NCBI RefSeq assembly: GCF_002287065.1
Contig: NZ_NSJZ01000012.1
Span: 26,513-90,512, forward strand
Source of the DNA: Paracoccus salipaludis
Lineage (GTDB): Bacteria; Pseudomonadota; Alphaproteobacteria; Rhodobacterales; Rhodobacteraceae
DNA length: 64,000 nt
Direction of reading: 5' to 3'
This document shows, piece after piece, positions 10,040 to 18,974 of the stretch. The notes beneath the pieces are model-generated. The model saw only the letters and a list, made by a program, of their open reading frames with translations, did no database searches and was not told where the DNA came from. Position 1 is the first letter of the stretch. Every line of letters starts with the position of its first letter. The translations under genes and the position numbers were made by a program.

Positions 10040-10975
10040 ATGCAGGCCACTCTCGCAACCCCAGCCCGCTTCACGGGCGCCGGACTCCACTCGGGCAAGC
10101 CCGCGCGGCTGGTGATCAACCCCGCGCCTGCGGACCACGGCATCGTGTTCCGCCGCACCGATCTGGGCGGCGCGCGCATTCCCGCGCGCTGGGACCATGT
10201 GGTGCCCTCGCCCCTCTGCACCCTGCTGAAGGGCGAAGGCGGGGCGACCGTCTCGACCGTGGAACATGTCATGGCCGCGCTGGCCGGGACCGGCGTCCAC
10301 AACGCCCTGATCGACATCGACGGACCGGAAGTGCCGATCCTCGACGGCTCGTCCGCACCCTTCGTGGCGGGCATCCTCAAGGCCGGCCTGTTCCATTCGC
10401 CCGAGCCGCTTCGCGCCATCCGCGTCCTGCGTCCGGTCGAGGTGCATGAAGGCGCGGGCTACGCCCGGCTGTCGCCCGCCGACCACCTGCGGATGGACTT
10501 CACCATCGATTTCACGGACGCGGCCATCGGGCACCAGGAAAAGCAGCTGGATCTCGCGAACGGCACCTTTGTGCGTGAACTGATGGATTCGCGCACCTTC
10601 TGCCGCCAGGCGGATGTCGAGGCGATGAAGGCGAATGGCCTGGCCTTGGGCGGGACCTATTTCAACGCCGTCGTGGTGGACGGCGACCGCGTGCTGTCGC
10701 CCGGCGGCCTTCGCCACCGCGACGAGCCGGTGCGCCACAAGATGCTGGACGCCGTGGGCGACCTCGCGCTGGCGGGCGCGCCGCTGCTGGCCCGCTACAG
10801 CGGCAACCGCGCGGGCCATGCGATGACGAACAGGCTGCTGCGCGCGCTTTTCGCCAGCGACGGCGCCTGGGAATGGACGACCTGCACCGACGAACTGGAG
10901 GGCCAGTTGCCCGGTGCGGGCCTTCTGGCGCACCAGGCGGTCGAGGCCGAGACGCGCCGCCGCGCCGTCGCCTGA
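10040..10975 (+). CDS. lpxC: LpxC, UDP-3-O-acyl-GlcNAc deacetylase
   Basis: This 311-residue zinc deacetylase catalyses the first committed step of lipid A synthesis in the cytoplasm. It contains TVEHVMAAL (zinc histidine, residue ~76), the middle-domain motif FNAVVVDG, and HKMLDAVGDLAL near residue 233. It follows the ftsZ terminator and therefore needs its own promoter in 9895-10039. The order ftsZ-lpxC is conserved across proteobacteria. Confidence 0.97.
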   Translation: MQATLATPARFTGAGLHSGKPARLVINPAPADHGIVFRRTDLGGARIPARWDHVVPSPLCTLLKGEGGATVSTVEHVMAALAGTGVHNALIDIDGPEVPILDGSSAPFVAGILKAGLFHSPEPLRAIRVLRPVEVHEGAGYARLSPADHLRMDFTIDFTDAAIGHQEKQLDLANGTFVRELMDSRTFCRQADVEAMKANGLALGGTYFNAVVVDGDRVLSPGGLRHRDEPVRHKMLDAVGDLALAGAPLLARYSGNRAGHAMTNRLLRALFASDGAWEWTTCTDELEGQLPGAGLLAHQAVEAETRRRAVA

Positions 10976-11049
10976 CGAACGGCGGTGCCTGCCCGCCCGC
11001 CCGGCATGGCAGGTCACGACCCTTTGCCCCAGCCACCCGACTTGCCCTT

Positions 11050-11078
11050 TTGCGCGTCATTATGTTGTGTGCTAGGAC
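11050..11078 (+). promoter_or_regulatory. Candidate sigma-70 promoter for bamD
   Basis: TTGCGC (11050-11055), a 17-base spacer and TAGGAC (11073-11078) lie about 70 bases before the bamD start. The same -35 and spacer, with TAGAAG as -10, are seen before tig, which gives modest support. It is only a pattern match. Confidence 0.35.
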
Positions 11079-11149
11079 GGCCGGGCCGCGCGCCGGGCGC
11101 AGGCCAGACGGGCGCAAGCCGCAGGACGACGGGACGGACAAGGACAGAC

Positions 11150-11995
11150 ATGGCATTCAGGAATACGCGCCTCGTGCTCATGGCGGTCGTGGTGTCCCTT
11201 TCGCTGGCGGCCTGCGGGCAGCGGGACCCTGGCGCCCGCAGCGAGCCGCTGGACAACTTCACCGCCGAGCAGATCTGGAAGCGCGGCGAATACGAGCTTG
11301 AGAACCGCAACCGGCCCAAGGACGCGGTCCATTATTTCAGCGAGATCGAGCGGCTTTACCCCTATTCCGAATGGGCCAAGCGCGCGCTGATCATGCAGGC
11401 CTATTCGCACCACAAGGCCGGCCAGTATGACGAGGCGCGGGGTGCCGCGCAGCGGTTCATCGACAACTACCCGGGCGACGAGGACGCGGCCTACGCCAAG
11501 TATCTTCTTGCGCTCAGCTATTACGACCAGATCGACGAGGTGGGCCGCGACCAGGGCCTGACGTTCCAGGCCCTGCAGGGGCTGCGCGAGGTGATCGAGC
11601 AGTATCCCGACAGCGAATACGCCAAGTCCTCGGTGCTCAAGTTCGACCTGGCCTTCGACCATCTGGCCGGCAAGGAAATGGAGATCGGGCGCTATTACCT
11701 CAAGCGCGGCCATTACACCGCCGCCATCAACCGCTTCCGCGTCGTGGTCGAGGATTACCAGACCACCACCCACACGCCCGAGGCGCTGATGCGGCTGGTC
11801 GAGGCCTATCTTGGCCTGGGCCTGACGGACGAGGCGCAGACGGCGGGGGCGATCCTGGGGCACAACTTCCGGTCCTCGCCCTTCTACCAGGATGCCTATG
11901 CCCAGTTGCGCGGGCGCGGGCTGACGGCCACGCCGCAGGGGAACAGCTGGCTCACGCGGATCTACCGCGAGATGATCCAGGGCCGGTGGCTTTAA
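11150..11995 (+). CDS. bamD: BamD, outer-membrane assembly lipoprotein
   Basis: This 281-residue lipoprotein has a signal sequence with lipobox LAAC and mature Cys at about residue 23. Five TPR-like repeats follow (YPYSEWAKRALI..., YPGDEDAAYAKYLLA..., YPDSEYAKSS...). BamD is the essential lipoprotein of the BAM complex that folds outer-membrane beta-barrels. ATG 11150 is chosen because it gives a lipoprotein signal and has AAGGA upstream; an upstream in-frame start lies in intergenic sequence. recN follows after 54 bases. Confidence 0.95.
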   Translation: MAFRNTRLVLMAVVVSLSLAACGQRDPGARSEPLDNFTAEQIWKRGEYELENRNRPKDAVHYFSEIERLYPYSEWAKRALIMQAYSHHKAGQYDEARGAAQRFIDNYPGDEDAAYAKYLLALSYYDQIDEVGRDQGLTFQALQGLREVIEQYPDSEYAKSSVLKFDLAFDHLAGKEMEIGRYYLKRGHYTAAINRFRVVVEDYQTTTHTPEALMRLVEAYLGLGLTDEAQTAGAILGHNFRSSPFYQDAYAQLRGRGLTATPQGNSWLTRIYREMIQGRWL

Positions 11996-12049
11996 GACTG
12001 TAGGCGATAGGGCGCGGCTGGCCGGGAAAGCCGGCGGAAACGGGGTCGG

Positions 12050-13729
12050 ATGCTTCGCACTCTGGACATACGCGACATGCTGCTGATCGACCGCCTGTCG
12101 CTGGATTTCGCGCCGGGGCTGAACGTGCTGACGGGCGAAACCGGCGCGGGCAAGTCGATCCTGCTGGACTGCCTGGGATTCGTGCTGGGCTGGCGCGGCC
12201 GGGCCGAACTGGTCCGCGCGGGCGCCTCGCAGGGCGAGGTCACGGCCGTCTTCGACCTGCCTCCGGGCCATCCCGCCCGTGCCGTCCTGGACGAGGCGGG
12301 GATCGAGGCCGAGGAGGAGCTGATCCTGCGCCGGGTGAACGCCGCCGACGGCCGCAAGACCGGCTGGGTCAACGACCGCCGCGTCTCGGGCGAGGTGCTG
12401 CGGGCGCTCTCGGACGCGCTGGTGGAACTGCACGGCCAGCATGACGACCGGGGCCTTCTGAACCCGCGCGGGCACCGGATGCTGCTGGACGCCTTCGGGG
12501 CGCTGGACCTGTCCGGCGTCCGTGCTGCCTGGGCCGCGCGGCGGCAGGCCACATCGGCCCTGGCCGAGGCCGAGGCCGCCATCGAGGCCGCCCGGAAAGA
12601 GGAAGACTTCCTGCGCCATGCGGTCGCCGAGCTGGAAAAGCTCGATCCCCAGCCCGGCGAGGAGGCGACGCTGGACGCAGCCCGCCGCCAGATGCAGGCG
12701 GCCGAGCGGGTGCGCGGCGACGTGGCCCGCGCGTTGCAGATGCTGGCAGGCAGCGGCTCGGACCTTGGCGCCGAGGGGCTGATCGTTGAGGCGACCCGCT
12801 GGCTGGAAGGCGCCGCCGACAAGATCGGCGACGACCCCGAGGAGGGCCTGGCCGAGCCGCTGGCCGCGCTCGCCCGCGCTTCGATCGAACTGGGCGAGGC
12901 CACGCGCGGGGTTGAGGACGCCCTGGCGCGGATGGACTTCGACCCCCGCGCGCTGGAGGCCGCCGAAGAGCGGCTGTTCGCCCTGCGCGCGCTGGCCCGC
13001 AAGCACGACGTGCTGCCCGACGACCTGGCGACGCTGGCCTCTGAGCTGTCCGCCCGCCTGTCTGCGCTGGACGCCGGCGAGGCGCGGCTGGCGGATCTTC
13101 AGCAGGCCCTGCGCGAGGCCGAATCTGCCTATGACACGGCGGCGACGAAGATCAGCGCCGAACGGCGCGCGGCGGCGGGGCGGCTCGATGCCGCCATGGC
13201 CGCCGAGCTTGCGCCACTGAAGATGGAGCGTGCCGTCTTTGAGACCCGCGTGACCGAGGGCGAGCCCGGCCCCGACGGCCGCGACGCCGTGGCCTTCACC
13301 GTCGCGACCAACCCGGGCGCGCCTGCCGGGCCGCTGGACCGCATCGCCTCGGGCGGCGAGCTTTCGCGCTTCCTGCTGGCGCTCAAGGTCTGCCTTGCGC
13401 GCGGGGGCGAGCCGCTGGTCATGATCTTCGACGAGATCGACCGGGGCGTGGGCGGGGCCACCGCCGATGCCGTGGGGCGCCGCCTCGCGCGGCTGGCCGA
13501 GGGCGCTCAGGTGCTGGTCGTGACCCACTCGCCGCAGGTCGCGGCCTTGGGGCAGCAGCATTTCCGCGTGGCCAAGTCGGTCGAGGACGGCATCACCACC
13601 TCGCGCGTGGCGGCGCTGGACGCGCCCGAACGGGTCGAGGAGATCGCCCGGATGCTGGCGGGCGAGGAGATCACCCCCGCCGCGCGGGCCGCGGCGCAGG
13701 CGCTTCTGACGGCGGGCGCGCCGGCCTGA
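12050..13729 (+). CDS. recN: RecN, DNA double-strand break repair ATPase
   Basis: This 559-residue SMC-like protein has Walker A GETGAGKS at residues 29-36, a central coiled coil rich in Ala/Glu/Arg, and the C-terminal ABC signature (ASGGELSRFLLALK) with Walker B VMIFDEIDRGVGG. It acts in recombinational repair. It is probably co-transcribed with bamD. No SOS-box-like motif was noticed in the 54-base gap upstream. Confidence 0.96.
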   Translation: MLRTLDIRDMLLIDRLSLDFAPGLNVLTGETGAGKSILLDCLGFVLGWRGRAELVRAGASQGEVTAVFDLPPGHPARAVLDEAGIEAEEELILRRVNAADGRKTGWVNDRRVSGEVLRALSDALVELHGQHDDRGLLNPRGHRMLLDAFGALDLSGVRAAWAARRQATSALAEAEAAIEAARKEEDFLRHAVAELEKLDPQPGEEATLDAARRQMQAAERVRGDVARALQMLAGSGSDLGAEGLIVEATRWLEGAADKIGDDPEEGLAEPLAALARASIELGEATRGVEDALARMDFDPRALEAAEERLFALRALARKHDVLPDDLATLASELSARLSALDAGEARLADLQQALREAESAYDTAATKISAERRAAAGRLDAAMAAELAPLKMERAVFETRVTEGEPGPDGRDAVAFTVATNPGAPAGPLDRIASGGELSRFLLALKVCLARGGEPLVMIFDEIDRGVGGATADAVGRRLARLAEGAQVLVVTHSPQVAALGQQHFRVAKSVEDGITTSRVAALDAPERVEEIARMLAGEEITPAARAAAQALLTAGAPA

Positions 13730-13750
13730 GGCGGCGCAACCGCCGGTCAC

Positions 13751-14194
13751 TCAGTCGAGGATCGCGTCAACCGTCCGGATGATCGACAGGACCTTGGCCG
13801 TGCGCGAATCGATCCTCACCAGCCGCCCGTCGACAATGGCGTAGTTCTGCCCGCTCGGGGCCTGCGCCAGTCCGTAAAGTCCGGGCTTGCGAACGACATG
13901 GACGTCGCGCCAGTCGACGACCCGCCCCACCAGCCCGTTGCGCGCCTGTCCCGGCGGAACGCAGGCCGGCGACTTCTTCGCCAGCCCCGGCGGGCAGCGC
14001 GCGCCCTGGTCCTTGGCCACCACGACCTGATCACGCCGCGCGCGCGCAGGCGCCCGGGCCGGCGCGGGTCTGGCCTGCGCTGCGGCATGGCCGTGCGGCC
14101 CCTTCTGCCCCGCATGTGCAGGCTTTTCCGCGTGGCCGAGCGCAGGCATCGCCAACGCCACCGCGGCGACGGCAAGAAAACCTCTCAGCTTCAT
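13751..14194 (-). CDS. Small secreted basic protein, RcnB-like C-terminus
   Basis: This 147-residue protein has a clear signal peptide (residues 1-22, cleavage after GHA). A His/Ala/Arg-rich segment follows, then CPPGLAKKSPACVPPGQ with two cysteines. The C-terminal ~50 residues (YGLAQAPSGQNYAIVDGRLVRI...) resemble the RcnB/Ni-Co homeostasis fold found in periplasmic proteins. The family assignment is weak. The ATG at 14194 has AAAGGA upstream, and a longer reading lacks a signal peptide. It is convergent with recN and sits downstream of the valine-catabolism genes, with no evident functional tie. Confidence 0.7.
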   Translation of the reverse strand: MKLRGFLAVAAVALAMPALGHAEKPAHAGQKGPHGHAAAQARPAPARAPARARRDQVVVAKDQGARCPPGLAKKSPACVPPGQARNGLVGRVVDWRDVHVVRKPGLYGLAQAPSGQNYAIVDGRLVRIDSRTAKVLSIIRTVDAILD

Positions 14195-14249
14195 CTTGCG
14201 TCCTTTCTGCTGCGTCCGAACCAACGTCCGGTCACCGCCATGGGTTCGC

Positions 14250-15134
14250 TCAGGCCGTCCCCGCCGGCCGTCCCCGCGCCGCAAGCCTCGGCAGCATGGC
14301 AGAAAAGTCACGCCCCTTGCCGTCCTCGCGTTCGACGAACTCGGTGTAAAGCCGGGTCGCGAGTTCGCCCATGGGCGTGTCGGCATCCGCGCTGTCCGCC
14401 GCCTGCTGGGACAGGCGCAGGTCCTTCAGCATCAGCTCGGCCGCGAAGCCCGGGCGATAGCCGTTGTCGGCGGGCGAGACGGGGCCCACGCCCGGCGCGG
14501 GGCAATAGGCGTTCATCGACCAGCTGTAGCCCGACGAGGTGGACACCACGTCGAACATCTTCTGCCGGTCCAGCCCCAGCTTGTCGGCCAGCGCGAAGGC
14601 CTCGCAGGTGGCGATCATCGTCACGCCCAGGATCATGTTGTTGCAGATCTTGGCCGCCTGTCCCGCGCCCGAATCGCCGCAATGGACCGCCTTTTGGCCC
14701 ATGATGTCGAACAAGGGCTTCACCTTCGCGAAGGCCTCGGCCGTGCCGCCGACCATGAAGGTCAGCGTGCCGGCCGCGGCCCCGCCGACGCCGCCCGAAA
14801 CGGGGGCGTCCAGCGCCCCCAGGCCTGCCGCCCCCGCCTGTTCCGCCACCGCACGGGCGCTGTCCACGTCCACCGTCGAGCAGTCGCAAAGCACCGCCCC
14901 CGGCTTCATCGCCGGGATCACCTGGTCGGCCACGCTGCGCAGGATGGAACCGTTCGGCAGCATGGTGATGACCACGTCGGCGTCGCGGGCGGCCTCGGCC
15001 GCGCTCAGCGCCGGGGTCACGCCCTCGACATCGGGAGCCGCCACGTCGAAGCCCGAGACCTCGTGGCCCGCGGTCGCCAGGTTGCGGGCCATCGGCCCGC
15101 CCATGTTGCCGAGGCCAATGAATCCGACCTTCAT
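14250..15134 (-). CDS. mmsB: 3-hydroxyisobutyrate dehydrogenase
   Basis: This 294-residue NAD-dependent dehydrogenase of the 6-phosphogluconate-dehydrogenase-like family oxidises 3-hydroxyisobutyrate to methylmalonate semialdehyde in valine degradation. It has the Rossmann motif GLGNMG at residues 7-12, the signature DAPVSGGVGGA and the catalytic-lysine region GAGQAAKICNNM. Its start overlaps the stop of the upstream hydrolase gene (ATGA). The length is normal. Confidence 0.94.
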   Translation of the reverse strand: MKVGFIGLGNMGGPMARNLATAGHEVSGFDVAAPDVEGVTPALSAAEAARDADVVITMLPNGSILRSVADQVIPAMKPGAVLCDCSTVDVDSARAVAEQAGAAGLGALDAPVSGGVGGAAAGTLTFMVGGTAEAFAKVKPLFDIMGQKAVHCGDSGAGQAAKICNNMILGVTMIATCEAFALADKLGLDRQKMFDVVSTSSGYSWSMNAYCPAPGVGPVSPADNGYRPGFAAELMLKDLRLSQQAADSADADTPMGELATRLYTEFVEREDGKGRDFSAMLPRLAARGRPAGTA

Positions 15135-16138
15135 GCGTCATCCTCCCACGTCAGTTCGGCCGGCCCCAGGTCGGCCAGCATGGCGTCCACCTTGGCCCGG
15201 TCGGAAGCCGAGTTCCATGCCGGGTTGCGGTCCTTGTCGATGATCTGCGCCCGCACGCCTTCCAGGAAATCGCCGTCCGCCGTCGCGCGATGGGTGAAGC
15301 GGTATTCGCGCGACAGCGACTCGTGCATCCGCAGGTCGCCGCGCGCGGCCCGCACCATCGTCAGGGTCGCCGCCATGGACAGGGGCGAGTTCCGCCGGAT
15401 CGGCTTCAGCGCCTCGTCGTCGCCCGCATGTTCCAGCGCGGCCACGATCTCCTCGACCGTGCGGCCGCCGAAGGCCGACAGGTCGCGGCTTTCCAGCGCG
15501 GCAGGGGGCGGGGCCTGCCGACGCAGGGCCGAGGCGTCGCCCGTTTCGGCCAGCCTGTCCTTCTCGGCGTCCCATTCCGCCTCGGGCAGGTAGATGTCGG
15601 CGAAGCCCGCGTGGATCGCGTCGCCTGCGCCCATGCGCGCGCCCGTCAGGCCGAGGTATTCCCCGATCCGCCCCGGCGCGCGGGCCAGAAGCCAGGTGCC
15701 GCCCACGTCGGGGATCAGCCCGATCCCCGATTCGGGCATCGCCACCTGCGTCGTGTCGCCCACGACCCGATGGCTGGCATGGCCGCCGATGCCGACGCCG
15801 CCCCCCATGACGAAGCCCTGCATGAAGGCGACGACCGGCTTGGGATAGTCCCTGATCGCGGCGTTCATGCGGTATTCGTCCGCAAAGAAGCGCTGCCCGA
15901 TCCCGTGGTCGCCCGCGCGGCCGCCGTGATAGACCGCCGCGATGTCGCCGCCCGCGCAGAAGGCGCGGTCGCCCTCGGCGTCGATGATGACCAGCCGGAC
16001 GGCCGGATCGTCGCGCCAGCCGTCCAGCGCGGCCTTGATCGCGTTCGCCATCTCGTGGGTCAGCGCGTTCAGCGCCCTGGGGCGCGTCAGGGTGATGCGG
16101 CCGGCGTGGCGGTCGCGGCGGATGTTCAGGTCGTCCAT
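15131..16138 (-). CDS. 3-hydroxyisobutyryl-CoA hydrolase (ECH superfamily)
   Basis: This 335-residue crotonase-fold protein has the oxyanion-hole regions typical of HIBCH: FCAGGDI near residue 60 and GGGVGIGGHAS near residue 115. Length and C-terminal extension fit the hydrolase rather than a classic ~260-residue enoyl-CoA hydratase. It releases 3-hydroxyisobutyrate for mmsB. The ATG at 16138 overlaps the stop of the upstream acyl-CoA dehydrogenase, and its stop overlaps mmsB, so the three genes form a tight operon. An enoyl-CoA hydratase activity cannot be excluded. Confidence 0.88.
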   Translation of the reverse strand: MDDLNIRRDRHAGRITLTRPRALNALTHEMANAIKAALDGWRDDPAVRLVIIDAEGDRAFCAGGDIAAVYHGGRAGDHGIGQRFFADEYRMNAAIRDYPKPVVAFMQGFVMGGGVGIGGHASHRVVGDTTQVAMPESGIGLIPDVGGTWLLARAPGRIGEYLGLTGARMGAGDAIHAGFADIYLPEAEWDAEKDRLAETGDASALRRQAPPPAALESRDLSAFGGRTVEEIVAALEHAGDDEALKPIRRNSPLSMAATLTMVRAARGDLRMHESLSREYRFTHRATADGDFLEGVRAQIIDKDRNPAWNSASDRAKVDAMLADLGPAELTWEDDA

Positions 16139-17283
16139 CAGCCACGCTCCGCCAGCAGGGCGCGGCTGACGATCAGCCGCATGATCTCGTTGGTGCCTTC
16201 CAGGATCTGGTGCACGCGCAGGTCGCGCACGATCTTTTCCACGCCGTAATCGGCCAGGTAGCCATAGCCCCCGTGCAGTTGCAGGCAGCCGTTCGCGACC
16301 TCGAAGGCGCGGTCGGTCACGTACATCTTCGCCATGGCGCAGAACTTGGTCGCGTCCGGCGCCTTGTTGTCCAGCTTCCACGCCGCCTGCCGCAGGAAGG
16401 TCCGCGCGGATTGCAGCGCCACCTCGAACTCGGCCAGCCGGAACTGCAGCGCCTGGAACTGGTCGAGCGACTTCCCGAAGGCCTTCCGCTCGCCCATGTA
16501 GACCAGCGTCCGGTCCAGCGCCGCCTGCGCCCCGCCCAGCGCGCCCGCCGCGATGTTCAGCCGCCCGCCGTCAAGCCCCGCCATGGCATAGGCGAAGCCG
16601 CGCCCTTCCTCGCCCAGCAGGTTCTCGGAAGGAACAAGGCAGTCGTCGAACTGCACCTGCGTCGTCGGCTGCGCCTGCCAGCCCATCTTGTGTTCCAGCG
16701 CGCCGAAGGACAGCCCCGGAGCCCCGTCCTCGACCACGACGGTGGAAATGCCCTTCGGCCCGTCCTCTCCGGTGCGGACCATGCAGACATAGGCGTCAGA
16801 ATAGCTGCCGCCCGAGATGAAGGCCTTGGTGCCGTTCAGCTTCCAGCCCTCGTTGGTGCGCTCGGCCCGCGTCCGCAGCGCGGCGGCGTCGGATCCCGAG
16901 CCGGGCTCGGTCAGGCAGTAGGAGAACACCTTCGCCATGCTGCACAGGTCGGGCAGCCAGCGTTCCTTGTCCTCGGGCTTGCCGAACTTGTCGATCATGC
17001 CGCCGCACATGTTGTGGATCGACAGGAACGATCCCACCGCCGGGTCGGCCATCGCCAGCGCCTCGAAGACCAGCGTGGCGTCCAGCCGCGTCAGCCCCGA
17101 GCCGCCGTATTCCTCGGACACGTAAAGCCCCCCGAAGCCCAGCTCGGCAATGCGCGGCCACAGGTCCTTGGGGATGGTCCCCGCGGCCTCCCATTCGCGC
17201 GAATGGGGCGCGATATGCTCGGCCCCGAAATCGCGCGCCATGTCGAAGATGGCCTGCTGTTCCTCGGTCAGTGCGAAATCCAT
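16138..17283 (-). CDS. Acyl-CoA dehydrogenase, probably isobutyryl-CoA dehydrogenase
   Basis: This 381-residue FAD flavoprotein has the family signatures YCLTEPGSGSDAA and GGYGYLADYGVEKIVRDLR. The position expected for the catalytic glutamate holds EGTNEIMRLIV at the C-terminus. It oxidises a short branched acyl-CoA; isobutyryl-CoA is inferred from the two overlapping downstream valine-pathway genes. The ATG at 17283 has GGGAGGT upstream and starts the canonical MDFALTEEQ N-terminus. It is the promoter-proximal gene of the operon, divergent from the NCS1 transporter. Confidence 0.92.
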   Translation of the reverse strand: MDFALTEEQQAIFDMARDFGAEHIAPHSREWEAAGTIPKDLWPRIAELGFGGLYVSEEYGGSGLTRLDATLVFEALAMADPAVGSFLSIHNMCGGMIDKFGKPEDKERWLPDLCSMAKVFSYCLTEPGSGSDAAALRTRAERTNEGWKLNGTKAFISGGSYSDAYVCMVRTGEDGPKGISTVVVEDGAPGLSFGALEHKMGWQAQPTTQVQFDDCLVPSENLLGEEGRGFAYAMAGLDGGRLNIAAGALGGAQAALDRTLVYMGERKAFGKSLDQFQALQFRLAEFEVALQSARTFLRQAAWKLDNKAPDATKFCAMAKMYVTDRAFEVANGCLQLHGGYGYLADYGVEKIVRDLRVHQILEGTNEIMRLIVSRALLAERG

Positions 17284-17314
17284 GCGACCTCCCATCGCCT
17301 TTCTGATCGGTTTT

Positions 17315-17330
17315 TGCGCCCAAGGGCGCA
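17315..17330. promoter_or_regulatory. Perfect inverted repeat in the divergent acd/NCS1 promoter region
   Basis: TGCGCCC-AA-GGGCGCA (7-base arms) lies 32 bases upstream of the acyl-CoA dehydrogenase start. It is followed by a direct repeat of TTGCA at about 17334-17348. The position in a 167-base divergent gap suits an operator. The binding protein is unknown. Confidence 0.45.
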
Positions 17331-17450
17331 GTGTTGCACAACTATTGCAGGGCGCGCGGCCGAAAGGCCAGCGGCGCGCAAGGACATTGGACAGGCGCGC
17401 GCGGCAGGCGCAGGCTGCGTCCGTCGCAACCATGCACAAGCGGATTTCCC

Positions 17451-18932
17451 ATGCATGTCACCAATCCCTCGCCCTCGCTTTACAACGAGGATCTCGCCCC
17501 GGCGCAGGAACGGCGCTGGGGCGCCTTCTCGATCTTCAACGTCTGGACCTCGGACGTCCATTCGCTGTGGGGCTACTACCTTGCCGCCAGCCTCTTCCTG
17601 CTGTGCGGCAACTTCTGGAACTTCCTGCTGGCGATCGGGGCGGGCTCGCTGGTCATCTACTGGCTGATGACGCTGGTGGGCGTCGCCGGCGTCAGGACCG
17701 GCGTGCCCTTTCCGGTGCTGGCGCGGGCGTCCTTCGGCACCTTCGGCGCGAACATCCCCGCGCTGATCCGGGGCCTCGTCGCCTGCTTCTGGTACGGCGC
17801 GCAGACCGCCGCGGCCTCGGGGGCGCTGGTCGCGCTGATGATCCGCTCGCCCGCGATGCTGGAATTCCACCAGTCCAGCCAGCTGCTGGGCCATTCCACG
17901 CTGGAAGTGATCTGCTACCTGCTGGTCTGGGCCGCGCAGCTTCTGATCATCCAGCGCGGGATGGAGACGGTGCGCCGCTTCCAGGACTGGGCGGGACCGG
18001 CCGTCTGGCTGATGATGCTGGTGCTGGCCGTCTACCTTGTCGTGAAATCCGGCCGCTTCAGCTTCGGCGAGGAAATCCCCCGCGACGTGCTGGTCGAGGC
18101 GACGCGGGACGCGGGCATTTCCACCCCGCCGGGCAGCCTGCCCACGCTGATGGCGGTGGCCGCGACCTGGATCACCTATTTCGCGGCGCTTTACCTGAAC
18201 TTCTGCGACTTCTCGCGCTATGCGACCTCGGAACGCTCGCTCAGGATCGGCAACCTGTGGGGGCTGCCGGTGAACCTGCTGGCCTTCTGCCTTGTGGCGG
18301 GCGTGACGACCACCGCGGCTTTCCATGTCTATGGCGAGGTGCTGCTGCATCCCGACCAGATCAGCGCCAAGTTCGACAGCTGGTTCCTGGCCCTGCTGGC
18401 CGCGCTGACCTTCGTGGTGGCGACGCTGGGGATCAACGTGGTGGCGAACTTCGTCTCGGCCGCCTTCGACTTTTCCAACGCCGCGCCGCGCGCCATCGAC
18501 TTCAAGAGGGGCGGGCTGATCGCCGCCGGGATCGCGCTGGTGCTTTACCCCTGGGCGCCCTGGGAAACGGGGGCCACGCGCTTCGTGAACTTCATCGGCT
18601 CGACCATGGGGCCGATCTTCGGGATCATGATGGTGGACTACTACCTGATCCGGCGCACGCAGCTGAACGTGCCCGATCTTTACCGCGAGGGGGGCGAGTT
18701 CCGGTTCAACGGCGGCTTTCACGGCAAGGCTTTCGTGGCGCTGTTCGTGGGCATGGTGTTCAGCTCGATCCTGCCGACCTTCACGACGCTGCTGCCGTCC
18801 TGGTGGGGGCTTTACGGCTGGTTCTTCGGGGTGCTGATCGGCGGGGCGAGCTATTGGCTGATGCGCCGGGGCGATCCGGTCTGGTCGGACGGCGTCCCGG
18901 GCGTCACGCCTGCCGGCGCCGCCCGGCACTAG
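17451..18932 (+). CDS. NCS1-family nucleobase/hydantoin/allantoin permease
   Basis: This 493-residue membrane protein has about 12 transmembrane helices. The N-terminus NEDLAPAQERRWGAFSIFNVW and the FNFCDFSRYA-like segment (LNFCDFSRYATSERS) are characteristic of nucleobase:cation symporter-1 proteins such as Mhp1 and PucI. Substrate cannot be read from sequence. Its place between valine/methylmalonate-semialdehyde genes suggests pyrimidine or hydantoin uptake feeding the same semialdehyde. The start at 17451 matches the family N-terminus; no strong ribosome site is visible. Confidence 0.88.
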   Translation: MHVTNPSPSLYNEDLAPAQERRWGAFSIFNVWTSDVHSLWGYYLAASLFLLCGNFWNFLLAIGAGSLVIYWLMTLVGVAGVRTGVPFPVLARASFGTFGANIPALIRGLVACFWYGAQTAAASGALVALMIRSPAMLEFHQSSQLLGHSTLEVICYLLVWAAQLLIIQRGMETVRRFQDWAGPAVWLMMLVLAVYLVVKSGRFSFGEEIPRDVLVEATRDAGISTPPGSLPTLMAVAATWITYFAALYLNFCDFSRYATSERSLRIGNLWGLPVNLLAFCLVAGVTTTAAFHVYGEVLLHPDQISAKFDSWFLALLAALTFVVATLGINVVANFVSAAFDFSNAAPRAIDFKRGGLIAAGIALVLYPWAPWETGATRFVNFIGSTMGPIFGIMMVDYYLIRRTQLNVPDLYREGGEFRFNGGFHGKAFVALFVGMVFSSILPTFTTLLPSWWGLYGWFFGVLIGGASYWLMRRGDPVWSDGVPGVTPAGAARH

Positions 18933-18941
18933 GGCAGGGCA

Positions 18942-18967
18942 GGGGCGCCCCCGATCGGGGGCGCCCC
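18942..18967. terminator. Bidirectional terminator hairpin between NCS1 permease and mmsA
   Basis: A perfect 11-base stem GGGGCGCCCCC / GGGGGCGCCCC with loop GATC sits in the 42-base gap between two convergent genes. No strong T-tract is present on either side. Confidence 0.8.
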
Positions 18968-18974
18968 GCGTCGT

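Noticed and set aside
13730..13744. Terminator between recN and the secreted-protein gene
   Set aside because: The stem is only five bases (GGCGG/CCGCC) with no T-tract, too weak to call.
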